A stretch of DNA of 64,000 bases from Galeopsis tetrahit (Eukaryota; Streptophyta; Magnoliopsida; Lamiales; Lamiaceae). The stretch's first letter is position 1. The number at the start of each line of letters is the position of its first letter. Positions 40,226-52,551 of this stretch are shown here, one piece after another. The notes under the pieces were generated by a model. The model was not told where the DNA came from. It did no database searches and worked only from the letters and a program-made list of their open reading frames with translations. The stretch spans positions 62,571,441 through 62,635,440 of the forward strand of contig OY776125.1 in assembly GCA_963675135.1 (NCBI GenBank), in the 5' to 3' direction. The translations under genes were made by a program, and so were the position numbers.

Positions 40226-41720
40226 ATGGATGACACTAATGTAAACAAACTGCCTAAGTTCAAGATTGCAGACTATGACTACTGGAAGCTTAGGATGGAG
40301 GCCATCTTTAGCTCAACCCATGATCTAATGGTGTCTGTGGTGACTGAAGGACCAATTGTCACCATGGTGGAGAACACTGCTGTTCTGGATCCTTCTCAAC
40401 CAGTTGGAGCACTGGTCCCTAAACCAAGGTCAGAACTGACTTCTGAAGAAATGAGACAAAACAATTTGGATAGTCTTGCTAAGAATTATATTTTACACAC
40501 CTTGCCAAATGAGTATCTTGGTAAAGTGTTAAAATGTAAGAGTGCAAAGCAAATGTGGGACAAATTGGCTATTCTTTGTGAAGGTACTACACTGATCAAA
40601 GAAAGCAAATTATCCACAGCTGTCCAAAAATTTGAATCATTTAAGATGAAGCCAGGAGAATCAATTGATGAATTGGATACTCGATTTACCAAAATCATGA
40701 ATGATCTTGATGTGCTAGGCAAGACTTATACTGACAGAGAAGTTAACTTGAGAATCTTGAAAGCTTTGGATGAAAGGTGGAAAATGGTCAAGATGATCAT
40801 TAAGACCACACAAGACATTGATTCTAGGCCAGTAGAAACTATGTTCCAAACACTTAAGGCACATGAGTTTGAGTTAGATGAAGAAGATCCTATTACTGTG
40901 ATTCATAAGGATAAGGATGCCTCTAAGGACATAGCTTTTAAAGCCTCTACCTCTAAGGGGTCTAGATCATCTAAGTCTAAGGCCTCAAGCATAAAAGATG
41001 AACTAGATAGTTCTGATCTTAGTCTGAAAGATCAGATGAGCCTTATGATCAAAAGATTTGATAAACTCAATAAGAGGTATGGTAGATACAAGAGATTCTA
41101 TAAGGAAACTAAGGGTTCTAGTAACAGGGACTCTTCTGTGAACAGAAGGGATCAAAATTCTTCTCAAAGAAGGGAGGAGATCTCTAATGAGAACAGGAGA
41201 GATAGGAACTCATCTGATAAGAGGGATAGAAAGTGTTCTGATAAGAAAGACAGGAACTCAATTGATAAGCATGACAGGAACAGAAAGCATTCTCCTCCTA
41301 AAAGCACATGCAAGTTGGGAACAGCCTAGACCTCCTTTCATAAGGCAGTCTCAGCTATATTCAACTAAACCTAGGAGATTTGTGCCTCATTATCATAACA
41401 AACCTGTTCTTTATCCTCCACCTTTATCTTATAATATCATTGGTGAGGATAGACCAAAACGCATCTATAAGCCGTATGGTCCACATGCTTTTAGACCATA
41501 TTCAAACTATTACAGACATACCGATCTTACTGAAAAAGGGATAGAACCAAGGAAAGGCTATCTCAGAAAAATAGATCCTAAGTCTGCTGATAATTCTGAA
41601 TTGGTTAATAAAGTACTGTTCTGTGATAAATTTGGAAGGAAACTGAAGAGGTCCCATTTATTCAAAACCTCAATGTTCATTTGGGTACCTCTCACTACTA
41701 ACCCCCAAAGACCCCAATAA
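40226..41720 (+). pseudogene. gag: gag of element C, zinc knuckle deleted
   Basis: N-terminal part 40226 to about 41307 is open and has KLPKFKIADYDYWKLRMEAIF, SLAKNYILHTLPNEYLGK and FTKIMNDLDVLGK. At about 41307 the frame jumps from HSPPK to a C-terminal part that is read in another frame (RPPFIRQSQLYS, LYPPPLSYN, FCDKFGRKLKRS), ending at 41720. Element D, which has the segment, shows that about 1.06 kb with the zinc knuckle and coiled coil is missing, the joint lying in shared AGCACA/GCAAGTTGGGA-like sequence. Confidence 0.88.
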
Positions 41721-41755
41721 ACTAGGGTACCTAAATTATTAAGATCACTACCTTG

Positions 41756-44700
41756 CAGGATCGACTGGACTTATACTAGAAGGGTGGTTCAGTTGGTGAG
41801 ACCTGGTACATAGACAGTGGATGTTCACACCACATGACTGGTACCAAGGCTTTACTTACTGACTATCATGAGAAGGAAGGACCAAAAGTCATCTTTGGTG
41901 ATAGCTCAATAGCAATCACAAAAGGATTTAGATTCATCAAGAATGGAGATGTTGAAATCCAAGATGTCTCCTATGTTGAAGGTTTGAAATATAATTTGTT
42001 ATCTGTATCTCAATTCTGTGACAGGGGATACAAAGTTCAGTTCAAGATGTGAAATAATAGACAAAAGGACTCACAATGTTCTACTTGTTGGCACAAGACA
42101 AGGAAGTGTATACATTGTGAATTGGAATAGTTGTCCTAAGAATGCTTGTCTTATTACTAAGAGTCTTAAAGAAAACAGTTGGCTCTGGCATAAACGCCTC
42201 TGCCACCTGAACTTTAAGATAATCAACAAGATTGCTAGAGAACATCTTGTTGAGGGCATTCCTAATGAAATCTATTCCAAATCATAAGTATGTGATTCCT
42301 GTCAAAAAGGTAAACAGGTAAAGGTTTCATTTAAGTCCATTCCAACTCTTTCAACAAGCAGAGTTTTAGAACTCTTGCATATGGATCTTCATGGTCCTAT
42401 CAACCCTCCTACATTGAATGGAAGAAGGTATACCCTAGTTGTAGTAGATGATTACTCTAAGTTTACTTGGGTAGTCTTTCTACACAAAAAGAGTAATACA
42501 CAAACACTACTTCCAGATCTATTGAAGAGGTTGCAGGTTGAAAAAGGTCATCCCATTGTCAAGATTAGGAGTGACAAGGGGACTGAATTTATTAATTGTT
42601 ACATATCTGACTACTGTTCTAAGTCTGGCATACAGCATTTAACAAGTGCAGCCAGAACCCCTCAACAAAATGGTGTTGCAGAAAGGAGAAACAGAACACT
42701 AAAAGAAGCTTGCAGAGCTATGATTGCAGAATTCAACACACCTCAGAAATTCTGGGCAGAAGCTATTAACACAGCTTGCCACTCCCAAAATCGAAGTGCT
42801 CTTAATAAGGTGCATGGTAAAACACCTTATGAGGGATGGAAAGGCAGAAAACCAAGAGTCTCTTATTTTCATATCTTTGGATGTAAGTGTTTCATACATA
42901 ACAATGGCAAAAGTAAATTAAATGCTTTTGATGCAAAAGCTAATGAAGGAATATTCTTAGGATACTCTTCTTTAAGCAAAGCATTTAGAGTGTTTAATTA
43001 CTCTACCCTATGTGTGGAAGAAACACCCCATGTAGTCTTTGATGAGAATGTGCAGGACTCTGCTGATCATCAGATCAGTAAGAAAATTGACAAATTACAG
43101 CTCCAAATCAACAATGAAGATGATGATACAGGAATATATGAATCTGTACAAGCATATAATCCTTTCCTGAAAGTCCTAGATCAAGATTCTGATAAAGAAA
43201 AGGTAAAAGACAAAGGTGAGTCATCTAAAACTTCTGAAATACAAGAATTGAATGACTGCTCTCCTATGAACAAATCTGCTGATATAAATAATACTGATCT
43301 GCATGATGATTTGCATGATGTAAATGATGATAGCATTTCTGTTAAGAATAGAAGGACATGGAAATCTGCTCATTCTACTGATCTGATTCTAGGTGATTCT
43401 AGTAAAGGTGTCAAAACTAGAAAACAATTGTTTGATTCCCAGGAAGAACCTAGTAAGTCTCTATTTTGCTGGTGTTGTTTTCTATCATCTATTGAGCCTA
43501 AAACTGTGATTGAAGCTTTAAGTGATAGTAATTCGATTATAGCCATGCAGGAAGAACTTAATCAGTTCACTAGAAATGAAGTTTGGGAACTTGTTGATAG
43601 ACCTAGTAATCATAATGTTGTAGGCACTAAGTGGATTTTCAAGAAAATAAGGGATGAAAATGATCTTGTAGTAAGAAACAAAGCTAGATTAGTTGCTCAG
43701 GGCTACTCTCAAGCTGAGGGTATTTATTATGATGAAACTTTTGCCCCTGTAGCTAGACTAGAAGCTATAAGATTGTTCCTTGCTTATGCTGCACATATGA
43801 AATTCACTGTGTATCAAATGGATGTGAAAAGTGCATTTTTGAATGGTATACTTGCTGAAGAAGTTTATGTGGAACAACCACCTGGTTTTGAAGTGAATAG
43901 TCACCAAGTATACAGGTTAAAGAAAGCACTCTATGGATTGAAACAAGCCCCAAGAGCCTGGTATGATACTCTTTCTCTATTCTTACTTGAAAATGGTTTT
44001 ACAAAAGGCAAGGTTGATAGAACTTTGTTTAGAAGACAAGAAGGTAATGATATATTACTTGTTCAAATTTATATGGATGATATTATTTTTGGATCACCCA
44101 ACAAAACCTTGAGTGAAAGCTTTTCTACACTCATGCAAAGTAAATTTGAAATGTCTATGATGGGAGAAATGACATATTTTCTTGGTCTTCAAGTAAAACA
44201 AACTTCAGAAGGTATCTTTATAAATCAAGCAAAATATACTAAGAATTTGCTAGATAAATTTGGTATTAAAACCTGTAAGACAGTTGGTGTGCCCATGCAA
44301 CCTACATACAGAATGGATCCTGATGAAGGAGGTAAGTCTTCTGACCAACCTCACTATCGTGCTTTAATTGGCTCTCTACTCTATCTAACTGCCAGCAGAC
44401 CTGATATTGCTTTTTCTGTTGGAGTATGTGCAAGATTTCAAGCAAACCCCAAGGAAAGTCATCTGGAAGCTGCCAAAAGGATATTGAAATATCTAAAGGG
44501 GACCATTAATCGAGGATTATGGTATCCTGCAGATGATGATATATCTTTAAGTGGTTATTCAGACTCGGACTTTGGAGGTTGCAAAATAGATAGAAAATCT
44601 ACTTCAGGTTCATGTCAATTCTTAGGAACTAAGCTCATTTCATGGTTTTCAAAGAAACAAACAAGTGTGGCAACTTCTACTACTGAAGCAGAATATATGG

Positions 44701-45026
44701 CTGCAGGTAGTTGTTGTAGTCAACTTCTTTGGCTAATACAACAACTCAGAGACTACAATGTTGTAGAATCTAATGTACCTATATATTGTGACAGTAATAG
44801 TGCCATTGCCATCACACAAAATCCCGTTTTACATACTAGATGCAAGCATGTTGACATTAGGCATCACTTTATTAGGGATCATGTGGAAAAGAAGAATATT
44901 AGAATGGAAAAGATTCATACTGATATTCAAAGAGCTGACATTTTTACAAAACCATTGGCTGAAGTGAGATTCAGAGAATTATGCATTAGTTTAGGGTTGA
45001 TAGATATGGATTCTGTATGTATATAG
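41756..45026 (+). pseudogene. pol: pol of element C: protease, integrase, RT, RNase H (5' lesions)
   Basis: Starts after the GGGTACCTAAA...TTGCAG motif (41725-41758). Lesions: TAG at 41777-41779, a small deletion with frameshift near 42045, and TAA at 42285-42287. From 42288 to 45026 the frame is open, and from the ATG at 42375 it gives 883 codons: integrase core (DLHGP, RSDKGTEF, GVAERR), RT (QMDVKSAFLNG, and YMDD in place of the YVDD seen in A, B and E), RNase H (GYSDSDFGG, TTEAEYMA), ending GLIDMDSVCI. Protease WYIDSGCSHHMTG lies near 41800-41840. Confidence 0.9.
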
Positions 45027-46318
45027 AACTGTGCTAACATTTCAGGTACTGATCTTATACCAAAAAGTATATGGAGCAGAAACTAAGAGCAGTACATCAA
45101 AACTCAAAATTCAGAAGAGACAACCCTATGTCAGATCACTACACTTACAACAGGTAACAAGGTTACTAAAGTGACCTTAATCCCGTTGAGGAAGCTGGTA
45201 AAGCTGAGGGACACTGAGAACATACATTAAGGGGGAATCTGTGATTTCTTAAAGATCATTTTGTTGACTCAGAACACTAAGTCACTTTAGCATAAACCTT
45301 GATGTGATCATTAAATTAAACATATTTTTACTGATCTGTACTACAATTCACCAATTATTGATGAATTAACACTTTTACCAAGGTGAAACAGGCACAGAAG
45401 AGGAATTCTCCAATGAAGAGGGAACTGATCTGATTACAGATTTGAAAAGTCTACTAATCTGATCTGATTACAGGATATAGCAGTCTACAGATATACTCTG
45501 ATTAATAAATTGACTTGTCTACAGAACTGTACTGATTACAAAGTTTCTTTGTCTACAGTACTGATCTGATTACAATTCAGTTATTCTACAGAACTAATCT
45601 GATTACTGACTAATCTGTCTACAGAAAGATTTTTTTACTACTAATCTGTTTACAGAATTCTACTAATCTGACACAGTACTGATCTGAGGATTACTGTGCT
45701 GATATCAAAAAGGTGAAATCAGGAAAATTGGGTACTGATCTGAACACTACTGTGCTGACCCATCTACTGATCTGAACACTACTGTGCTGATTCATCTACT
45801 GATCTGATTTCTAAAAAGGTTACTCAGCTGATCACAGTACTCAGCTGATCCAGATAAGTGAAATTTTCTTTATATACTAGTAAGAAAATGAAGTGAAAAA
45901 GTTTTGGAAACTACTGTGCTGATTTGCATCAGAACAGTCTTTTGGATTAGAATACTCTAAGTCAAAAACCTGCTCAATTTTTAGTTTTACTAATAGAGAA
46001 GATTAGTACACTCCTCTATTTGTAACCTAATTTCCATGGTGTATTTATCAAATACAATTTGGCTCCAAGATTCAGAATGAGTTTTAGAATTTGAACAGTT
46101 TTTTTTCTTAATCACGAATCTCAAGATTCGATCTAAACCATTAAACGAACAAAAATGATTCAATCCAAGCCCTAGATTGATTTTGCATTCAATAAACCCA
46201 CGAACTTCATCACTTCATCTTCTCTACTTTACATTTCTGGAAAATACGAGCTAAAGAGAATTCAATCATCTTTTCTTACTCTCAAACACTTCTACATTCA
46301 TTTTCTTACATACCTATA
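45027..46318 (+). other. element C spacer between pol and ORF3
   Basis: Noncoding. GCTGAGGG (45203-45210) and AAGGGGGAA (45229-45237) come 180-210 nt after pol. About 45320-45860 is dense in (T)ACTGATCTG(A), ACTAATCTG and CTACAG motifs like those of the LTR U3. The last 150 nt before ORF3 are CT-rich, plant-leader-like. Confidence 0.65.
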
Positions 46319-49300
46319 ATGGCGATTGTTAACATCATTGATCAAGATAAACAGGTAATAGGTACGTTTGATGTGACGAAGTGGCAAAGAAGAAAAGGCA
46401 TCTTCGTTGAAAACGCGGTTTACTTCGCCGGACCTCAAAATGTTGAGAATCAAGCAATTCTCACCTTCTGCGAGGAATGCGGGCTGCGAAAATTCTTGGA
46501 ATCGTTCCCCGAAAAGGTTTTCGAACCTGAGGCAATTGAATTCTTTCTCCAAATTGAAGTTGATCAGAACAGTGTGCACTCGATGCTTTCTGGTCACAGG
46601 GTTACAATTTCGAGAGAAATCTTAGGTCTTGGTTTTGACCTACCTGAAGGCCCAGTTCATATTTTAAGCTATATGGAAGGTCGAGAGAAGGAATGCGTTG
46701 GAAAATGGACGGGTGTTGAGCCAAAATCCCTCCACAATCTCAAGAAGGGAATTCTTCCATCCTCTGGAATGAAATTTTTGATGGATATTGCAGGAAAATG
46801 TTTGTTAGGGCAACACTACAGTCAAGACGCTCTCACAAATTTGAAAATTCGTGTTATGGCTGCAATAATAGATCGTGTAGATGGTGATTGGCAAGGATTC
46901 TTCCTTGAAAGACTTCTGGGTGAAAAGGAAAAGATCTTGTTTGATAGAGATTCAGAGGAGTTCTCTCTCAAGTCAAAACTTGGATTTGGGAACAAGCTTA
47001 GCATACTGCTACCCACCTTGGCTGAGAGAAAGTCAAATTGGAGCTCTCCCAAGAAGTTTCATCTGAATAAATTTCTACTCAGAAAGGAGTCTTTGGAATT
47101 TGAGCAATCTCAACAAGCTCGGTCTCCTCATCGAACTCAACAACAAGAATCTGGAGGTTCTATGTATAGAACGGATGATGAAACTCCTGAAGTTCGATCA
47201 AAAGCTAGAAATGATCCGACCAGAACCAGAGCAAGAGGAGTTAGGAAGGAGTTTTTAAGTGCATCAGAACAGCCAGAGTCTGATGAGAATCAATCTCTAG
47301 AAGAAGAAGTAAGTGATTCAAGCCTTATTGTTAGATTTAAAAGAACAAAGGGTGTAGATATTGCTGGTTCTAGTAAGAGAAGAAAAACCATTTTTGCTAC
47401 CCCCTCCCCTTCTAACTCTGTATCTATTCCTGACCAACCCCTTTATAATCAACCTACCCTTTCTGGTGAGTCTGTTCACTATTCTCCTTTACATCAGACC
47501 ACTTCCATTCATGAACCAGAACAAGTGACACCTCCTCATAAATCTCCAAGCCCGATTCATGAACACTCTACTGAACATGGATTTAAACCTTCTGCTGAAC
47601 CCATTGATATTTCATCCTCATCTGAAACTGATTTTATAACCCCTAAACCTGCTGATTTGATGGATTATTCTATATGTGATAAAGAATATAGAATAAGGGT
47701 TGATATAAGGATAGCTTTGTTGAAGCTGTTTCATGGTCTGGATGAGAGCTCAGTTGAGTTTGAAAGACTGCTTAGGATAGGCACTTGGATCTATCTTAAG
47801 AAATGTGATCTGAAAGAGACTCTAGCAGTTATGGAAGGTATGGGTGGTTCCGAAGTCTTTGATGATTGGGAACAAGAACAGAAAGTTGCAGCTGGAGTTA
47901 ATTCAGTTACTGAATTGTTCACTACAGAATCTATAGTTCAACTTGTAGAGAGGATAACTGGTTTCTCATATCTTGTTAAGAATATGAATCAAGCTGATCC
48001 TGAAGCAGAGGATGTGGTGAATATGAACATTTCAGATGATGATATTGAAATTCAGCAACATAAATCTCCTGAGGTAATGGAGACTCAAGCTCAAACTGTT
48101 GTACCTCGTGATAATCAAGAGCTGGATGATATTCTGATTCAAGGAATTGCTCATGATGATGAAGAGTCTAATGATACTGAGGTTTTTAAGGACACAGATG
48201 TTCTTGAAAATACTGAGGTTATTGAGCAAGATCAAGATGTTTGTGCTGAGGAAATTCAGAGTACACCAAGAGTTGTTGAAGAATTTGGTGTTTCAGATCC
48301 TATTGTTCAGGAAACCGTTCGACCGGTTCCTCAAACAACCTCTCTGGACTATTCTCATTTTGATGCTTTGAGGAAGCAAAATGATGAACTGAAGGTTCAA
48401 TTGGATGCTGCTGTGAAAAATTTTCAGGAAGCCACTGAAAGGATGAATAAAATGTCTTCTGAAAATGTGTTTGAAAGAGTGATTGATCATACAATGTCAA
48501 AAATCTATGATCTGCATAGATTGCAGGAGAAAAAACTTTCAGCTACTCTTCACAAGAAATTGGAATAACATCTCATTCCTCTAGGTCTTTGGCAGGATGA
48601 AGCCAAAAAGGGGGAAGAGAAGTTAAGCAAGCTAATGGAGCAGACTCAAACACAGCAAGCTCAGTTGGTTGTGAGTCAAGATGAGCTCAAAGATGAAATT
48701 GCTAGCTTAAATGGAAAACTCAAGAGCAGAAAACAACAGAGACACCAAGCTGAGGGTGTTATTGAAATTGCTGAATCAGGAAAGAAGAAAAGGAAATTGA
48801 TTGTTAGTGATGATGAAGAACAAGAAGAATCTGGTAGGATTACTAGATCAAGAAGTAAGTTGACTGTTGGAAGTAGTCAATCTACTGAACAAGAAAAGAA
48901 AAGGAAAGAAGAAGCAGAGCTGAAGAAGAAAAAGAACAAGGATATAGAGTTCTTAAGCAAGAGATATGATAATAGAGTTGTTAATTTGAAAAGGAAGTTA
49001 AAAGCTCTAAGGAAAGCTGAAGGAAAGAAACTGGATAAAAATTTCAAAGATGAAAACTATGTTGACTTCATGATCTTACCTGAGAATGAAGAGCACTGGA
49101 ATGAATTAAAGATAAGATGGCAAATTACTAACTTCATTGTGAAGAAATTTGGGGATCACTCTAGCAAAGAAGCAGAGTATGCTGACTTTGATGATTTCAT
49201 GATGAACGTAGATAGAGTCTTCTGGGAAGATGTGTTGTCTATGGCTGCTGCTGTTAATCTTGTGATTTTATGTCCTGAAGAACCTGTCTGGGAACCTCCA

Positions 49301-49435
49301 AGACTGGATGATGGAACACCTGATTATAAGGAAATTGGAAACATCATTGAGAAAATCATTAAGGATGAAGGCATCACTGATCATCAACATATGATGGATA
49401 TCAAAGCAAGGCTGTATATTGCTTACAGGATCTGA
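46319..49435 (+). pseudogene. ORF3 of element C (one nonsense codon)
   Basis: 1038 codons in one frame, broken only by TAA at 48566-48568; D has a GAA codon at that site. N-terminal block: AVYFAGPQN, ISREILGLGFDLP, LMDIAGKCLLG, VMAAIIDRVDGDWQGFFLERL, GFGNKLSILLP, FHLNKFLLRKESL. Then a Ser/Pro/Thr linker, a middle block from MDYSICDKEYRIR to DDWEQEQK, an acidic stretch, a coiled coil, basic KKKRKL patch and ITRSRS, and the C-terminal block to DIKARLYIAYRI. It matches A in block order, which is the basis for calling it ORF3. Coding AKKGE is written with AAAAAGGGGGAAGA (48605-48618), equal to the polypurine tract. Confidence 0.87.
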
Positions 49436-49636
49436 AGATGAAGGACTAAAGCTCAAATAGATAACATTTCTTAACCTTAATCTTTACTTCTATATTTTTG
49501 TGTTTCATATTCTGTGATTATTTGTAATATCTGATCTTATTTGAATATGAATCTGGAATTTTGAAATAATGAATTGTTATGATAGACTACGTACTTAACT
49601 ACTGATTTATTAACATTTAAGTAGTTTTGGCTTCAT

Positions 49637-49651
49637 CAAAAAGGGGGAAAT
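49637..49651 (+). other. polypurine tract of element C
   Basis: CAAAAAGGGGGAAAT directly before the 3' LTR TG at 49652. Confidence 0.88.
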
Positions 49652-51200
49652 TGTTGGGATATGAATCTTATAAACAATGTTCTTGATGATGAAAGTATGT
49701 TTTGATGGCCAAAAGCAACTTAAAGTTAGTGATATATGTGGTTCTAAGTCATCTTAACTAAGTCATCTGATGAGAAACTTAAGTTGAGATTACTGATCTT
49801 AATGCTAACTGAAATAAGTTTACTGATCTTAACTGAGTCATTTGAAATAAGATTACTGATCTGAGTATGGATACTGAGAATAATTTTAGTGGTCTTATAT
49901 GAGATATTTGTATCTGAGTTACTGATCTTATATGCCTAGTGATCTTATATGTAAGTTACTGATCTTAGGTGTTTACTGATCTTATTGTTTACTGATCTGA
50001 TGTATGAACTGTTAGGAACTAAGCTGATGTTTTGTGTTGTATAGACAGCTTATAGTATAGGACTTAGATATACTCATCTGTATGTAGTTCAGTTGATGTA
50101 TAGATAGGTTTTATATTTGTAATGTTGTATTTTATTTTAATCAGCATTGTAAAGTTCAGAACAGTAGATTAGAACTAGATTAGATGAAGATCAGAAGACT
50201 ATTGAAGACTCAAAGGACTACTTCAGAATAAGAAGACTTCAAGAAAAGTTGAAGAAGAGCTTAGAAGAAATCTGGAGAAGTTTTGAACAGTTTTGGAGAA
50301 CTGTGCTGATTGACTAAGAAGAGTAAAAATAAGAGCAGTAAGTTACTGTGCTAATTTAGTAAAATTGAAGAATAAGTTTGGAAAGCTTATTTAAAGTGTA
50401 ACTGAAGATATATTTGAAGAGATGCTGACTTGAAAGGAAGTTACAAAGTCGGTTACAAGAAGAAGTTACAAAAACAGTTTTAGAGTTAGTTGAGAGTTAG
50501 TTCACAAACTGCTAACTGCCATACTAAGTTCTATAAATACTGTGTGATCTCCTACTGTGAAGACTACTGATCTTAAAGCATTCACAAGCAATCTAAGTCT
50601 ACAGAGCACAAGAAGAACTCACAGAGTTGAAGGAGATTAAAGAAGAGAAGCCACAAATTTGAAGAGAAGAATCAAAGGCTAATACAGAGAAGTTTTACTT
50701 TTCAAGTTCAAGTTTGTATTTTGTTAAACAAGTGTGCTAGTTACTTGGAAAATTACTAGTAGATCGAAGATATACCTGGAGGTATAATCGATAAGATCAC
50801 AGTCTTAATCTTGGGACTTTAAGCCACAAGAAACTCAAGAAGGAAGAGTTAATAAAACATCATAACTGGAGTTGTGAGAGTGGATGTAGACATTTGTCGA
50901 ACCACTATAAAATTCTGTGTTCTTTACTTTTCGGTTTGATATTTGTTTCATAATTGTTTAAACAAGAACATTAAGAATTTACAAAGATAAAGATCTAAAG
51001 AAAAGTTGAGTATAAACTAGTAAGGCCCATATTGGTTTGAAAGTACTGATCTGAGCTAAGTAAGCACAGTACAGTACATAAGAAGTCTAAATTCCGCATT
51101 GCATATTCTGATATTTTGAAAGATTTTTAAAAGTCTATTCACCCCTCCCCTCTAGACTTTTACTAGCTTAATCAATCTTAACTCAACTTTGGGACCAACA
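49652..51200 (+). repeat. Element C 3' LTR
   Basis: 1549 bp, the same length as the 5' LTR, TATAAATA at 50532-50539. Followed by CGGTT (51201-51205). Confidence 0.93.
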
Positions 51201-51205
51201 CGGTT
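51201..51205. repeat. target-site duplication of element C, right copy (CGGTT)
   Basis: Matches 37467-37471. Confidence 0.88.
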
Positions 51206-52068
51206 TATTTCATGTTTTGAGTGGATCAATTCATTGCTTGCTTTTCTAGAACTTGCCCAAGTTCTTGCTTGAAATCATGTTTGTTTGATACTTTGAGATA
51301 TGATGTAGGCCATCTTTCGTATTACAAATCACTTAGCCAAAATTTTCCCAATAACCAAAGTAATCTTCCGTAGTTAGCCCGTTTGAGCTTGAATTCCCAT
51401 TCTCTTGGCAACCTACAATGTTTAACCACTTAGCCTTTTGAGCCTTTGATTTCCAAATCTAGTGGAGAATAAAAAGAAAGTGATAAAACATGTGCTTTAG
51501 TGCCTTTGGTTTGAAGAGAAAAATTTGCAGATGTGAAAAGAAAAAGATGGAAGTGAAAAAAAATTGAGAAAGAAAAGAGGGACTATGTCCCCCAAGTGCT
51601 TAAAAAGAAAATAATTTGGCTACAAAAAGATGAGGAGATGAATGCATTTGAGGAATTTAAATGAAAAGTGAGAGTGAAGGTTTGTAAACCTTAAGAGCAT
51701 GAGCTTGATTTGTTGAAAAATAACTTTCGTTCTCCACTAGACGAGTCACTTTTTCCATATTCATCTTACCGCGTCCAAAGAGCCAATGATACGTCCTTGG
51801 TTAAACCCTATTGATCCCATTGTTGAACATGTTTGTGGTGGAAAGATGGTAGAGATTGGGCAAGCATATGGCAATTGCAATGCATGATTTGATTGATGAG
51901 TACTTACTATCCTTAATTTGTTTGAGTGTTTGAGTGAAACACTATTTCTTATGAGTTAAACTTGAACATCTTGATATTGTCATCACCATCGCTTGTTGTT
52001 GTGTGTAGAGCATGTGTGAGTAATGAGTTGGATCTTCAATATTGAACTTGTGATCATTTTAAAAATGT
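51206..52068 (+). other. gypsy 3' noncoding region, continued after element C
   Basis: No ORF of note. Continues the gypsy flank cut at 37471. It joins a fragment of SIRE ORF3 at about 52069, with GAGTGATTGATCAT shared by the joint. Confidence 0.5.
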
Positions 52069-52549
52069 ATCATGAGTGATTGATCATACAATGTCGAAAA
52101 TCTATGATCTGCATAGATTACAAGAGAAAAATCTTTCAGCTAATCTTCACAAGAAATTGGAAGAACATCTCATTCCTCTAAGTCTTTGGCAGGATGAAGC
52201 CAAAAAGGGGGAAGAGAAGTTAAGCAAGCTAATGGAGCAGACTCAAACACAGCAAGCTCAGTTGGTTGGGAGTCAAGATGAGCTCAAAGAAGAAATTGCT
52301 AGTTTAAATGAAAAAATCAAACTAAGAAAGCAGTAGAAACACCAAGCTGAGGTTGTTGTTGCTGGTGCTGAAATTGCTGAATCCTCTGGAAAGAAGAAAA
52401 GGAAATTGATTCTTAGTGATGATGAAAATCAAGAGGAATCTGGTAGGATTACTAGATCAAGAAGTAAGTTGACTGTTGGAAGTAGTCAATCTACTGAACA
52501 AGAAAAGAAAAGGAAAGAAGAAGCAGAGCTGAAAAAGAAAAAGAACAAG
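52069..52549 (+). pseudogene. ORF3 fragment of element D
   Basis: Matches 48474 to about 48950 of C: IDHTMSKIYDLHRLQEK, KLSKLMEQTQTQQAQL, then TAG at 52334-52336, GKKKRKLILSDDE and ITRSRSKLTVG, ending in a run of lysines at the LTR joint. It lacks the N-terminal and C-terminal blocks. AAAAAGGGGGAAGA is present at 52202-52215. Confidence 0.88.
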
Positions 52550-52551
52550 TC

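Larger units (their letters stand above)
37472..51200 (+). mobile_element. Element C: SIRE-type Ty1/copia with duplicated left border
   Basis: The element proper is 38516-51200 (12,685 bp): LTR, iMet primer site, gag, pol, spacer, ORF3, polypurine tract, LTR. The stretch 37472-38515 is a partial LTR and gypsy flank added by a later tandem duplication. LTRs differ at about 14 places by eye. Gag has lost its zinc knuckle to a deletion of about 1.06 kb, pol has several lesions at its 5' end, and ORF3 has one nonsense codon. D is a close relative. Confidence 0.92.
4926..52068 (+). mobile_element. backbone Athila/Tat-like gypsy element, RT-less, split by nested insertions
   Basis: Surviving pieces in order: LTR and leader 4926-6761, gag 6762-6838 and 23427-23725, gag continued about 34540-35168, gag end and protease 35169-36425, integrase tail 36498-36722, 3' noncoding DNA to 37471, and more of it at 51201-52068. 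Continuity across insertion A is proven: removing 6839-23421 plus one AACTT copy restores the gag frame. Continuity across C is shown by the CGGTT duplication. At B the 3' junction is a deletion. Between protease and the integrase tail the reverse transcriptase, RNase H and most of integrase are absent, so this copy could not move by itself. No 3' LTR is seen. Confidence 0.75.
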
